DNA of 64,000 bases from Pseudoxanthomonas indica (GCF_900167565.1 NZ_FUZV01000001.1:2085001-2149000); one strand, 5' to 3'. Shown: positions 47,081 through 56,528, numbered from the stretch's first letter. The notes: generated by a model from the letters alone, not told the origin. Numbers and translations are program-made.

Positions 47081-47557
47081 ATGCGTGAACTGATCCTGCT
47101 GCGCCACGCGCATGCCGAGCCGGGTAACGCCGGCCTTACCGATTTCGATCGCCCGCTGTCGCCGCAAGGCCTGGCCGAAGCCGAGGCCGCTGGCCGCTGG
47201 CTGGCCGAGCATGGCCTGGTGCCGGATCGGGTGCTGTGTTCGCCGGCGCGCCGCTCGCGCGAAACCCTGGAAGCCGTGCTGGCCGCCATCGGTTACGTGG
47301 AGCAGCGCCTGGAAGACGACATCTATGAAGCCACGCCGGGCACCTTGATTGATCTGGCCGATCGCCACCGCGAGGTGGAGCGGCTGATGATGGTTGGCCA
47401 CAACCCCGGCTTTGAACGCATGGCCGCCCTGCTGCACAGCGGCCAGTCCGGTGACTTCCGCGGCATGCCGCCGGCCAGCGTGGCCGTGCTGAGCCTGCCG
47501 GCCGAGGCGGCGCTGGAACCGGGCATCGCCAGCCTCACCCAATTCTGGTGGCCATGA
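47081..47557 (+). CDS. sixA: Phosphohistidine phosphatase SixA
   Basis: A 158-residue histidine phosphatase. The RHG-type motif is LLRHAHAEPG (about residues 5-14), the second conserved His is in MVGHNPGFERMA, and 'DRVLCSPARRSRETLEAVL' matches the fold. SixA dephosphorylates histidine on HPt domains or on PtsO-type proteins. Length fits. The stop overlaps the YceI gene start as ATGA, so at least these two genes are translationally coupled, and probably the downstream phospholipase-D gene as well. Confidence 0.92.
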   Translation: MRELILLRHAHAEPGNAGLTDFDRPLSPQGLAEAEAAGRWLAEHGLVPDRVLCSPARRSRETLEAVLAAIGYVEQRLEDDIYEATPGTLIDLADRHREVERLMMVGHNPGFERMAALLHSGQSGDFRGMPPASVAVLSLPAEAALEPGIASLTQFWWP

Positions 47558-48135
47558 TTCCAGGCATCAGTCGTTGCTGCCTCGGCGCGCTGGCGCTGGG
47601 GCTGTTGTGGGCGGTGCCGGCCTGGGCCGGCGGTGATGCGATCCTGGACCCGGCGCACACCCGCCTGGGCTTCGAATTGCGCACGCGCTGGGGCCAGCGC
47701 CTGGAAGGCGTTTTCCCCCGTTACGAGGGTCATGTACGGGTGCTGCCGGATGGCCAGCACCAGGTGCAGCTGCGCATGTTCACCCGCGACGTGGAGATCG
47801 TCGGCTATCCGCGCTATACCGAATGGGCGCGTGGCTCGCACTTCTTCGAATCCGATCGCTACCCGGTGGTGACCTTCATCTCGCGCCCGTATTCGCCGCA
47901 ATTGCTGCGCAGCGGCGGTGAGCTGGATGGGGATCTGTCGATCCGCGGCATCAGCCGGCCGCGCAGCCTGACCGTGCAAGCCACCACCTGCGCGCGCCCG
48001 GCGGTGGATTGCGATGTGGTGGCGACCGGCACCGTGCGCCGCAGCGACTACGACATGGACGACTGGAAGCTGGCCATCAATGACCGCGTGGTGTTCCTGC
48101 TGCGCGCGCGTGTGCAGGATGGGGCCCGGCAGTGA
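47554..48135 (+). CDS. YceI-family periplasmic protein
   Basis: A 193-residue protein with a signal peptide ending at AWA-GG (residue 26). The YceI lipocalin-like barrel has 'LDPAHTRLGFELRTRWGQRLEGVF' and 'YEGHVRVLPDG', 'GSHFFESDRYPVVTFIS' and 'VRRSDYDMDDWKLAINDRVVFLL'. YceI proteins bind isoprenoid or fatty ligands in the periplasm. The ATG at 47554 overlaps the sixA stop, and its own stop overlaps the next start codon (GTGA). Confidence 0.92.
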   Translation: MIPGISRCCLGALALGLLWAVPAWAGGDAILDPAHTRLGFELRTRWGQRLEGVFPRYEGHVRVLPDGQHQVQLRMFTRDVEIVGYPRYTEWARGSHFFESDRYPVVTFISRPYSPQLLRSGGELDGDLSIRGISRPRSLTVQATTCARPAVDCDVVATGTVRRSDYDMDDWKLAINDRVVFLLRARVQDGARQ

Positions 48136-50147
48136 TCGCGCTCTGGACCCGACGGGCCGCGCGTTGCGTGGCGCTCCTGCTTGCGCTGTCTTCCACCGCC
48201 TGCGTCAGCCTGAGCGATGCGCAGCGCGAGCGAGCGGCGCAGATCGCCACCCAGGCGCGTTCGCAGGTCATTGATTGCCAGACGCCCGACGCCTGCGCCC
48301 AGCCATCGCCGCTGCATGATCTGGGCGAGCGCGCGCTGGCCGATTCCACACCCGCCGAGCCCAGGCACTTCGCGCTGATCCTGGATCGCGGCGAGGACTC
48401 GCTGCTGGCGCGGCTGAACCTGCTGCGCAGTGCGCGCTCCAGCATCGACCTGCAGACCTACATCTTCGACAAGGACGACAGTGCCCGCTTCATCATGGAT
48501 GAGCTGCTGCTGGCGGCGCGCCGGGGCGTGCGGGTGCGGCTGCTGATCGACCAGCTCTCGGCGATTGCCGACCTGCGCATCCTCGGCGCCCTGTCGGGTG
48601 CACACCGCAACCTGGAAGTGCGCATCTACAACCCCAGCTTCGGCAAGGCCAAGCTGAACTACTTCGATTACGCCGGCAGCGTCATCTGCTGCTTCCGCCG
48701 CTTCAACCAGCGCATGCACACCAAGCTGCTGCTGGTCGATCAGGCGGTGGGGATCACCGGTGGGCGCAATTACCAGGACGACTATTACGACTGGGACGCC
48801 GAATACAACTTCCGCGATCGCGACGTGCTGGTGGCCGGCCCGGTGGCGCAGACCATGGCCAGCAATTTCGAAGCCTTTTGGAATGCCCAGCGCAGCGTGC
48901 CGGTCGAGCGCCTGAACGATGTCGGCACCACCTTGCTGCAAGGCGGTGTGCCAACGATGCCGCCGGCGCATTTCCTGCGCCCGCAACGGGTGGAAGCGAT
49001 GTCGCGCGACGCCAGCGACCCGGTGCTGATCCAGCAACGCCTGGTCGATGCGGCGCTGGTGGTGAGCGATGTGAAGTACGTGGCGGACCTGCCGCAGAAA
49101 CACCGCCGCGAGCACGGTCCCGATGCGGCGCCCTCGGCGCCGCAACTGGAATCGCTGATCAGCACTGCCCAGCACGAGGTGTTGCTGCAGACCCCGTATC
49201 TGGTGATGTCCGACGAGGCGCAGGACATGTTCCGCGGCATGCACGAGCGCGCGGACGCACCCAAGGTGATTGTCTCCACCAACAGCCTGGCGGCGACCGA
49301 CAATCCGATCGTCTACTCGATGTCGTTCAAGTACAAACGCCGCTATCTGCGCGAGTTCGGCTTCGAGATCCACGAGTACAAGCCGTTCCCCGAAGACGCG
49401 CCGGTGGATTACGCCACCCTGATGCCAGAAGGTCCTCCGATGGATCCGCCACCGGGTGCGGTGGAGTCGGGCAAACCGATCGGCCCGTCGGGTTCGCTGG
49501 GCCCGTCGTCCGGTTCGTCGCGCGCCAGCGCTTCGGGCGGCGGCGATGACAAGGGCAAGGGCAAGGACAGCGACACCGCAGGCGAGACCACCCGCAAGAT
49601 GCAGCGCACCGAGTCGCGTCCTTCGTTCTTCAGCAGCGGCGCCGGCAGCTCGCCGGTGCCGTTGAAGCGCGCCGGCGTGCGCATGGGCCTGCATGCCAAG
49701 TCGATGGTCATCGATGGGCGCATCGGCGTGATCGGCACGCACAACTTCGATCCGCGGTCGGAGAAGTACAACACCGAAAGCGTGGTGATCATCCACGACC
49801 AGGCCTTCGCACAGGCGCTGGCCAGCAGCATCCGCCGCGACATGAGCGCCGAGAATTCCTGGACCATCGCGCGCCGGCAGAAGTCGCCGCTGTTCTCGGG
49901 CCTGGACTACAGCCTGGGCAAGGTCTCCGAATCGCTGCCGTTGTTCGACCTGTGGCCGTGGCGTTACGCCACCACCTACGAGTTCATGCCGGGGCCCGAC
50001 TGCCCGGCGCCGCTACAGCGCACCGACCCCGCTTTCATGAAGTGTTACCGCGACGTCGGTGATTTTCCCGAGGTCAACATCGGACCCAAGTGGCTGTATA
50101 CGCGCATGTTGACGGCGTTCGGCGCGGGACTGGTGCCGATTCTCTGA
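48132..50147 (+). CDS. Phospholipase D-family protein (cardiolipin synthase-like), with Ser/Gly insert
   Basis: A 671-residue protein with an N-terminal signal or anchor ('CVALLLALSSTAC') that may be a lipoprotein signal, although its lipobox is weak. Two HxK(x4)D motifs define the PLD superfamily: His196 in RMHTKLLLVD and His521 in LHAKSMVID. The first is followed by 'GGRNYQDDYYDWD', the second by 'GTHNFDPRSEKYNTES'. Between them, at about residues 447-488, is a low-complexity Ser/Gly/Lys/Asp insert. Members make cardiolipin or cleave phosphodiesters. It starts at a GTG overlapping the YceI stop. Confidence 0.88.
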   Translation: MIALWTRRAARCVALLLALSSTACVSLSDAQRERAAQIATQARSQVIDCQTPDACAQPSPLHDLGERALADSTPAEPRHFALILDRGEDSLLARLNLLRSARSSIDLQTYIFDKDDSARFIMDELLLAARRGVRVRLLIDQLSAIADLRILGALSGAHRNLEVRIYNPSFGKAKLNYFDYAGSVICCFRRFNQRMHTKLLLVDQAVGITGGRNYQDDYYDWDAEYNFRDRDVLVAGPVAQTMASNFEAFWNAQRSVPVERLNDVGTTLLQGGVPTMPPAHFLRPQRVEAMSRDASDPVLIQQRLVDAALVVSDVKYVADLPQKHRREHGPDAAPSAPQLESLISTAQHEVLLQTPYLVMSDEAQDMFRGMHERADAPKVIVSTNSLAATDNPIVYSMSFKYKRRYLREFGFEIHEYKPFPEDAPVDYATLMPEGPPMDPPPGAVESGKPIGPSGSLGPSSGSSRASASGGGDDKGKGKDSDTAGETTRKMQRTESRPSFFSSGAGSSPVPLKRAGVRMGLHAKSMVIDGRIGVIGTHNFDPRSEKYNTESVVIIHDQAFAQALASSIRRDMSAENSWTIARRQKSPLFSGLDYSLGKVSESLPLFDLWPWRYATTYEFMPGPDCPAPLQRTDPAFMKCYRDVGDFPEVNIGPKWLYTRMLTAFGAGLVPIL

Positions 50148-50163
50148 TCGGCACGGACCCGCG

Positions 50164-50589
50164 TCAGCGCGCCACCGGCACCACCGCCAGGGTGATGCGC
50201 GAGACGCAGACCAGCTTGCCTTGCTCGTTCTCGATGCGGATCTCCCACACCTGCGTAGTCCGTCCCACGTGCAAGGCACGGGCGGTGCCGGTGACCACGC
50301 CCTCACGCACGGCGCGCAGGTGGTTGGCGTTGATCTCCACGCCCACCACCATCTCCTTGCCGGTGTCCACGGTCAGGTTGCCGGCCATGCTGCCCAGCGT
50401 TTCGGCCAGCGCCACCGAAGCGCCGCCATGCAGAATGCCGAACGGCTGGTGGGTGCGCGCATCCACCGGCATGGTCCCGCGCAGCCAGTCATCGCCGACC
50501 TCGGTCAGCTCGATGCCCAGGTGCGCGACCAGGCTGTTGCGCGCTTGCGCGTTGATGGCGGCCAGATCGATGGGTTGGCGAAAAGCCAT
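50164..50589 (-). CDS. Hotdog-fold acyl-CoA thioesterase (PaaI/YdiI type)
   Basis: A 141-residue hotdog protein. 'GILHGGASVALAETLGSMAG' (about 49-69) includes the active-site region of PaaI/YdiI-like thioesterases, with Glu in 'LAETLGS'. 'GVEINANHLRAVREGVVTGTAR' is the second conserved segment. The acyl-CoA substrate is unknown. A menaquinone role as in E. coli MenI is unlikely because this lineage uses ubiquinone and no men genes are seen. The gene diverges from the acyltransferase gene. Confidence 0.9.
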   Translation of the reverse strand: MAFRQPIDLAAINAQARNSLVAHLGIELTEVGDDWLRGTMPVDARTHQPFGILHGGASVALAETLGSMAGNLTVDTGKEMVVGVEINANHLRAVREGVVTGTARALHVGRTTQVWEIRIENEQGKLVCVSRITLAVVPVAR

Positions 50590-50674
50590 GTCGGTGCTTC
50601 GCTGACAGGAAGATACTCAAGTGTACGGCGTCACGACGCTTCTCGGCCCTGCTCCCTTCCGGTATCGTGACAGC

Positions 50675-51466
50675 ATGAGCCCGACCCCCATTCATGCCGC
50701 CGGACGCGGCGGTGTGGCGCGTGTGTTTCGCTATGTGTACCGCGTGCCGATGCTGCTGATCCATGTCCTGGTCCTGCTGCCGCTGACCCTGCTGTCGATG
50801 GTCCCGCTGTGGGCCAGCATCGACGTGGGCGGCGAGCCGTTCGAGCATCGCGTGGTACGGGCATGGTCGGCCGGGCTGATGTGGATCTTCGGCTTTGCCC
50901 TGCATCGCGAAGGCACGCCGCTGCCCGGCGCGACCTTGTTCGTGGCCAACCATGTCAGCTGGGTCGACATCCAGATGCTGCACAGCCAACGGATGATGGG
51001 CTTCGTGGCCAAGCGCGAAATCCGCGGCTGGCCGGTGGTGGGTTGGCTGGCCGAGCGTGGCCAGACCATCTTCCACCAGCGTGGCAGCCAGGAGTCGCTG
51101 GGCGGCGTGCTGCACGAGATGCTGGCCCGCCTGCGCGCTGGCCATTCGGTAGGCGTATTCCCGGAAGGGCGCACCCGCGACGGGCATGCCGTCGGGCCTT
51201 TCCACGCGCGCATCTTCCTGGCCGCGGTCGAAGCCGAAGTCCCCGTGCAACCGGTCGCCTTGCGCTACGGCGAGCATGCCAGCGCGCAGCCGGTGGTGGC
51301 GTTCGGGCCGCGGGAAAACTTTGCCGCCAATTTCCTTCGCCTGCTGGGTGAACCCGGGCGCACGGCGGCGATCTGCTTTCTAGAACCGATCCGCGTCACC
51401 GACGTGGAAGGTCGGCGCCGCATCGCCGATCTGGCGCGCGAGCGCATCGTCGCGGCGATGCGCTAA
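50675..51466 (+). CDS. 1-acyl-sn-glycerol-3-phosphate acyltransferase-like protein
   Basis: A 263-residue membrane-associated acyltransferase. HX4D is His93...Asp98 in NHVSWVD, the second motif is 'FPEGRTRDG' (about 160-168), and a hydrophobic N-terminal helix lies at 22-45. These define the PlsC/LPLAT family, which transfers an acyl chain to lysophosphatidate or related lipids. Xanthomonadaceae typically carry several such paralogues, so an essential plsC role is not certain. The ATG at 50675 is used; an upstream in-frame start overlaps the divergent promoter. Confidence 0.88.
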   Translation: MSPTPIHAAGRGGVARVFRYVYRVPMLLIHVLVLLPLTLLSMVPLWASIDVGGEPFEHRVVRAWSAGLMWIFGFALHREGTPLPGATLFVANHVSWVDIQMLHSQRMMGFVAKREIRGWPVVGWLAERGQTIFHQRGSQESLGGVLHEMLARLRAGHSVGVFPEGRTRDGHAVGPFHARIFLAAVEAEVPVQPVALRYGEHASAQPVVAFGPRENFAANFLRLLGEPGRTAAICFLEPIRVTDVEGRRRIADLARERIVAAMR

Positions 51467-51524
51467 AGTCCCCGGCGGGGAGACGGGCGCTACGCCGGTC
51501 TTGAATGCCAACTTGGGGGACAAC

Positions 51525-53750
51525 ATGCGAGCAGTAAGCTGGGCGAAACATTCCGCCCTGGCGCTATGTGGTCTGGCGACGGTCACGGTGGCGGCGGCGT
51601 TGGTGCCGACGCCCTCGCCGTCCGCCGCCGCCGTCACCGCGCCTGCCACGACCACAGCGGTCGCTGATATTCCGTTTGCCGCGGCCGACGCCGCTGCGGT
51701 CAGCGTGCCCAGCGCCGCCGATGCCTGGGGCGGCCCGCGCAGCGACGATGCGCCCACCTTGTCCGACCGTGTGGTGTCCTACACCATCAAGGCCAGCCTG
51801 GATCCGGACAAGCACCGCCTGAAGGGACAGCAGCAGCTGACCTGGCGCAATCGCAGCGCGCAGCCGGTGCGATCGGTCTACCTGCATCTGTACCTCAACG
51901 CGTTCCGCAACGAAGGTAGCACCTTCTTCAGCGAGCAGCGCAACTTGGGTTTCGACTTCCGCTCCGACGTGCAGATGAAGGACGACGAGTGGGGCTGGAT
52001 CGACATGACCCGGGTCGAACAGGCCGGGGCAAAGGTCGCGCAGACCTTCGTGCAACCGGACAACGGCCCGTCCACCGACATGACCGTGGTGCGCCTGGAT
52101 CTGCCGCAGGCGGTGGAGCCGGGGGCCAGCACCACGCTGGACATCGACTTCGACGCGCAGTTGCCGCGGGTGATTGCCCGCACCGGCTACTACGGCAGCT
52201 TCCATCTGGTGGGCCAATGGTTCCCCAAGATCGGCGTGCTGGAATTGCCTGGCGAGCGCGGCGCCACCGCGCCGCGCTGGAACGTGCACGAATTCCACCT
52301 GCACAGCGAGTTCTACGCCGACTTCGGCAGCTACGACGTCAGCATGGACGTGCCCAGCGATTATCGCGTGGGCGCAACCGGTGAACAGCAGGGCCAGACC
52401 GTCACCGCCAATGGCCGCAGCCAGTACCGCTTCGTGCAGCACGACGTGCACGATTTCGCCTGGACTGCGGACAAGCGTTTTGCCGAACCGCTGGTGGGTG
52501 ACTGGACCGGTCCGGGCAGCCCGCCGGTCAAGATCCGCGTGCTGTATCCGCCCGAGTACCAGGCCAGCGCCGCGCCGGCGCTGAAAGCCACGCAGGATTC
52601 GCTGACCTACTTCTCCAACACGCTGGGTCCGTATCCCTACCGCACGGTGACGGTGGTGATCCCGCCGTACAACGCCACCGAAGCCGGCGGCATGGAATAT
52701 CCGACCTTCTTCACCGCCGACTCCTTCGCCAAGGTGCCGGCGCGTGGCATGAACGAGTTTTTGCTCGACTTCGTCACCATCCACGAGTTTGGACACGGCT
52801 ACTTCTACGGCATCCTGGCTTCGAACGAGTTCGAAGAGCCCATGCTCGACGAAGGCCTGAACGAGTACTGGGACCAGCGCATGTTGCGCGAGCTGGATCG
52901 CGGCTACGTGTTCGCGCCGGAATGGATGCGCAAGCTCGGCATCGCGCCCAAGCTGGGCGACTTCGGCCTGGAACGCATTGGCGCGCAGCTCAACGAGCCC
53001 ACCGATGGGACCGGCGCCAATTCCTGGGGTCGCTATTCCAGCAGTGCGTATGGCGCGGTGTACTCGCGCACCGCCACCGTCATGCGCGATCTGGAAGCGC
53101 AACTGGGCAAGGCGGCGACCGAGAAGGCGTTCAAGGAGTACTACGCCACCTGGAAGTTCCGCCATCCCAGCATCGCCGATCTGCGCGAATCGCTGGCGGT
53201 ATCGACCGGTCGCCGCGACCTGGTCGAGCGCGCGTTCGCCGAACAGGTCTACGCCACCCGCAAACTGGCCGATCGCATTGACGACCTGAGCAGCAACGAA
53301 GTGCTGCCGCTGGCCGGTGTGCGGATGCAGAATGGCAAGCAGGTGACCGTCGGCCAGGAAGCGCTCGACAAGACCATCAGCGCACGCCGCGAAGCCTGGG
53401 AGAAAGCCAATCCCAAGGCCAAGCCCGGCAGTGGGCCCTTCCCCTGGCGGACCACGGTGACCGTGCGCCGCGAGGGCGCGGCGGTACCGCAGACGCTGCG
53501 GGTGACCTTTGCCGATGGCAGCCACCAGACGGTGAAGTGGGATGACACCGCCGCTTGGAAGCGCTTCGTGTTCGAAGGCAACAGCCGTGCCGTGTCGGCG
53601 CAGCTGGATCCGGACAAGCTGCACTACCTCGACGCCAGCAAGCTCGATGACAGCCGCACGCTGGAAGGCGACGGCAGTGCCGCGCGTCGCTGGAGCGCTG
53701 ATTTCGCCGCCCTTTTCCAGGCCGTGCAGGCCTTCGTGGTGAGCCTATGA
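51525..53750 (+). CDS. M1-family metallopeptidase, secreted
   Basis: A 741-residue protein with a signal peptide and an Ala/Pro/Thr/Ser linker (to about residue 60). The zinc motif is HEFGH (His420, Glu421, His424) with the third ligand Glu443, an exact HExxH-x18-E arrangement. The aminopeptidase motif appears as 'GGMEYPTFF'. A beta-rich N-terminal domain and a C-terminal domain complete the M1 plan. Likely periplasmic aminopeptidase. The ATG at 51525 has GGGGGA upstream; a TTG 24 nt earlier is the alternative. Its stop overlaps the next start (ATGA). Confidence 0.93.
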   Translation: MRAVSWAKHSALALCGLATVTVAAALVPTPSPSAAAVTAPATTTAVADIPFAAADAAAVSVPSAADAWGGPRSDDAPTLSDRVVSYTIKASLDPDKHRLKGQQQLTWRNRSAQPVRSVYLHLYLNAFRNEGSTFFSEQRNLGFDFRSDVQMKDDEWGWIDMTRVEQAGAKVAQTFVQPDNGPSTDMTVVRLDLPQAVEPGASTTLDIDFDAQLPRVIARTGYYGSFHLVGQWFPKIGVLELPGERGATAPRWNVHEFHLHSEFYADFGSYDVSMDVPSDYRVGATGEQQGQTVTANGRSQYRFVQHDVHDFAWTADKRFAEPLVGDWTGPGSPPVKIRVLYPPEYQASAAPALKATQDSLTYFSNTLGPYPYRTVTVVIPPYNATEAGGMEYPTFFTADSFAKVPARGMNEFLLDFVTIHEFGHGYFYGILASNEFEEPMLDEGLNEYWDQRMLRELDRGYVFAPEWMRKLGIAPKLGDFGLERIGAQLNEPTDGTGANSWGRYSSSAYGAVYSRTATVMRDLEAQLGKAATEKAFKEYYATWKFRHPSIADLRESLAVSTGRRDLVERAFAEQVYATRKLADRIDDLSSNEVLPLAGVRMQNGKQVTVGQEALDKTISARREAWEKANPKAKPGSGPFPWRTTVTVRREGAAVPQTLRVTFADGSHQTVKWDDTAAWKRFVFEGNSRAVSAQLDPDKLHYLDASKLDDSRTLEGDGSAARRWSADFAALFQAVQAFVVSL

Positions 53751-54712
53751 ATACGACTCGGAACTATGGCTTCTGGCGCGCACTCGGTGGCTCGCTGGTG
53801 GGCGCCCTGCATTGGCGCGTGCTGCTGCTGTGGCTGGTTGCGCTGGGGCTGATCGCGCTGGTGGCGGCCTTCCCGGTCTGGCGCGCGCTGGATGGCGCGT
53901 TGAGCAACACCGTGGGGGCGGCCGCCTATGCGCAGGCGCTGGATGCCTTTGCCCTGGTCGATCTGAGCCGTGTGTTGGGCAAGGACGCCAGCGTCGGCTT
54001 TGGTGTCGTGGTCAGCGGCGTGCTCAGCGTGCTGCTGATGCCCTGGTTGACCGGGGTGATGCTGGCCGGCATCCGCCTGGGCAAGGCCGGTCGCCTGGCC
54101 ACGATCGCAGGCGAGGGCATGCGCGAATACGGTCGCCAGCTGCGGCTGATGATCTGGTCGTTGCTGCCGCTGGGCATCGCGCTGGGTCTGGGCGCCTGGT
54201 GGATGAACATCGCCTCCAGCCATGCCGACGAAGCGATCCTGGCCAGCGTGGCCGAGCGTGGCCAGCGCTGGGCGTTGATCGCCGCAGTGCTCGTGTTCGT
54301 GCTGGCGCATGCGGGCATCGAACTGACCCGTGCACGCATCGCGGTGCGTGACGACACGCGATCGGTCATCCGCGCCTGGTGGCGCAGCCTCATGCTGTAT
54401 CTGCGTCGTCCCTTTGCCGTGCTCGGCCTGTATCTGCTGACCTGCGTAATCGGCTTTGCGGTGGTGCTGGGGCTGGCCTGGCTGCGCACGCGCGTGGCCG
54501 GTGTCAATGGTGTGGGCCTGTTGCTGGCCGTGCTTGGCGCGCAGGCCGTGGTGGCTGCGATGGCGTGGACGCGCCTGGCGCGCCTGCGCGCACTGGCCGC
54601 AGTGGTGCTGGATGATGCGCAACGCCGGGCTGCGGTGGTCGTGGAAACGACGGTTGTCGCAGTGGAAGAAGTGCGCGTGGTGGAAGCACCGGTCGCCGCG
54701 CCCGTGGCCTGA
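53747..54712 (+). CDS. Multi-pass membrane protein of unknown function
   Basis: A 321-residue protein with about six hydrophobic segments and a Val/Glu-rich cytoplasmic tail ('VVETTVVAVEEVRVVEAPVAAPVA'). I do not recognise the family. Its start overlaps the M1 peptidase stop, so the two are co-translated and the protein may anchor or support the peptidase, which is only context. It is followed by a 12-bp hairpin at 54741-54769. Confidence 0.75.
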   Translation: MNTTRNYGFWRALGGSLVGALHWRVLLLWLVALGLIALVAAFPVWRALDGALSNTVGAAAYAQALDAFALVDLSRVLGKDASVGFGVVVSGVLSVLLMPWLTGVMLAGIRLGKAGRLATIAGEGMREYGRQLRLMIWSLLPLGIALGLGAWWMNIASSHADEAILASVAERGQRWALIAAVLVFVLAHAGIELTRARIAVRDDTRSVIRAWWRSLMLYLRRPFAVLGLYLLTCVIGFAVVLGLAWLRTRVAGVNGVGLLLAVLGAQAVVAAMAWTRLARLRALAAVVLDDAQRRAAVVVETTVVAVEEVRVVEAPVAAPVA

Positions 54713-54740
54713 GGCGATCGCGCCCGGACCCGTTCCAAGC

Positions 54741-54769
54741 TGCCGCCCTCTCCTCGCGAGAGGGCGGCA
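54741..54769. terminator. Long GC-rich hairpin after the M1 operon
   Basis: TGCCGCCCTCTC (54741-54752) pairs perfectly with GAGAGGGCGGCA (54758-54769) around CTCGC. There is no T-tract, so it may be a repeat-type or processing hairpin rather than a true intrinsic terminator. Confidence 0.55.
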
Positions 54770-54843
54770 TGCCTTGGGCACGCTGCACAGCGTGTCCAGT
54801 TCGCTGGGGGTATAGTCGGCCTGTCCGCTCCCCGTAGCCATCG

Positions 54844-55842
54844 ATGAACGCTGCCGACTATCAGCCGCCCCGCTGGCTGCGCAATCCCCATGTGCAATCC
54901 GTGCTGGGCTCCAGCCCGATGCGTCGCCGCCGTGGCGTGCATGCACTGGCGCGCGTGGGCGCCGAGAGCCACGAGGTCATCGTGGACGGTGGCGACGGCA
55001 TTCGCCTGCAGGGTTTTCATAGCGCCCTGCCCGGTCAACCCACGCGCGGACTGGCGGTGCTGCTGCATGGCTGGGAAGGCAGCGCCGATTCCAGTTACAT
55101 GCGCCTGACCGCGGCGCAGTTGTTGCTGCGTGGCTTCGAAGTGTTCCGGCTCAACTTTCGCGACCACGGCAGCAGTCATCATCTCAACGAAGATCTGTTC
55201 CACTCCAATCGCCTGGACGAAGTGGTGCACGCAGTCGGCGACATCGCGCGCCTGTATCCGGCGCGGCCGATGGTGCTGGCCGGCTACTCGCTGGGCGGCA
55301 ACTTCGCCCTGCGGGTGGCGCGGCGCGCGGCCGAGGCCGGCTTGCCATTGGCCAAGGTGGCGGCGGTGTGCCCGCTGCTGGATCCGCTCAAGACCATGGA
55401 ATACATCGAGAACGGCCTGCAGATTTACGACTGGTATTTCCGCCGCAAGTGGCGCAGCTCGCTGATCCGCAAACGCGAGCTGTTCCCGGAGCGGCATGGC
55501 TACGACGACCGCGTGCTGGCGCAGGACATGCGCGGAATGATGCGCTGGCTGACTGAACGCCATACCGGCTTCGAGTCCTTGGAGGCCTATTTCAATGGCT
55601 ACTCGATTGCCGGCGATCGCCTGGCCGGACTGCAGGTGCCGGCGCATATCCTCATGGCGCAGGATGATCCAGTGATCCCGTACGAGGATTTTCCCCATTG
55701 GCATTTGCCTGACTGCGCGCAGTTGGAGATTGCGGCCTGGGGCGGGCATTGCGGCTTTATCGAGAACGCGTCGGGCGACGGTTTTGCCGAACGCTGGGTG
55801 GCGGATCGGCTGGGCACGGTGCTGGCAACCGCAAGCGTCTAA
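54844..55842 (+). CDS. yheT: YheT-family alpha/beta hydrolase
   Basis: A 332-residue hydrolase with 'PPRWLRNPHVQSVLGS' at the N-terminus, characteristic of the YheT/ABHD1-3 family. The nucleophile is Ser149 in LAGYSLGGNFALR. 'LLHGWEGSADSSYM' is the oxyanion strand, 'AQDDPVIPYEDF' carries the acid and 'WGGHCGFIE' the histidine. Family members act as esterases or lipases; the substrate is unknown. A TATAGT box at 54811-54816 may be its -10 element. Confidence 0.93.
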   Translation: MNAADYQPPRWLRNPHVQSVLGSSPMRRRRGVHALARVGAESHEVIVDGGDGIRLQGFHSALPGQPTRGLAVLLHGWEGSADSSYMRLTAAQLLLRGFEVFRLNFRDHGSSHHLNEDLFHSNRLDEVVHAVGDIARLYPARPMVLAGYSLGGNFALRVARRAAEAGLPLAKVAAVCPLLDPLKTMEYIENGLQIYDWYFRRKWRSSLIRKRELFPERHGYDDRVLAQDMRGMMRWLTERHTGFESLEAYFNGYSIAGDRLAGLQVPAHILMAQDDPVIPYEDFPHWHLPDCAQLEIAAWGGHCGFIENASGDGFAERWVADRLGTVLATASV

Positions 55843-55922
55843 CCGCGGCGGTGCACGTCAGCGTGTGATCAACGCCGCGGGGCGGGTCCGACTTCAAAAT
55901 GAACTCGAGCAAGGAGTGATGT

Positions 55923-56528
55923 ATGCGTATCTGGAGCAACAGTTTCGAAGACGGCCAGCCGATTCCGGCGGAATTCGCGATGGGGCAGGCCGACGGCTTC
56001 GCCGCCAACCGCAACCCGCAGTTGTCCTGGGATGGTATCCCCGAGAGCACGCGCTCTTTCGCGTTGCTATGCATCGATCCGGATGCACCGACGGTGCCGG
56101 AAACCGTCGGCCGCGACGATATGGAAATTCCGGAAGATCAGCCGCGCACGGATTTCGTGCATTGGGTGATGATCGATATTCCGCCCGAGGTCTGCGTGAT
56201 CGAAGCCGGTAGCGTCAGCGATGGCGTCACTGCCAGGGGGAAGCAGAACCCACCCGGGCCAGAAGGATCACGCCAAGGGTTGAATGACTACACCGGCTGG
56301 TTTGCCGGCGACGCGCAGATGGGCGGCGACTACTACGGCTACGACGGCCCGTATCCGCCGTTCAACGACCAGCGCGTGCATCGGTACTACTTCCGTTTGT
56401 TTGCACTGGACACCGAAAAGATCGAAGTGCCGCAACGATTCACTGCCGCCGATGTGCTGAAGGCGTTGGAATCCCATGTGTTGGGTGAGGCAGCGGTAAT
56501 GGGGAGGTATTCGCTGAATCGCCGATGA
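55923..56528 (+). CDS. PEBP (YbhB/YbcL) family protein
   Basis: A 201-residue phosphatidylethanolamine-binding-protein-like domain. 'CIDPDAPT' (about 42-49) and 'FVHWVMIDIP' (about 77-86) form the anion-binding site, and 'GYDGPYPPFND' with 'HRYYFRLFALD' completes the family pattern. Bacterial members are soluble proteins of unknown ligand; kinase inhibition is known only in eukaryotes. The RBS AAGGAG lies near the ATG. A terminator-like hairpin lies at 56614-56633. Confidence 0.92.
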   Translation: MRIWSNSFEDGQPIPAEFAMGQADGFAANRNPQLSWDGIPESTRSFALLCIDPDAPTVPETVGRDDMEIPEDQPRTDFVHWVMIDIPPEVCVIEAGSVSDGVTARGKQNPPGPEGSRQGLNDYTGWFAGDAQMGGDYYGYDGPYPPFNDQRVHRYYFRLFALDTEKIEVPQRFTAADVLKALESHVLGEAAVMGRYSLNRR

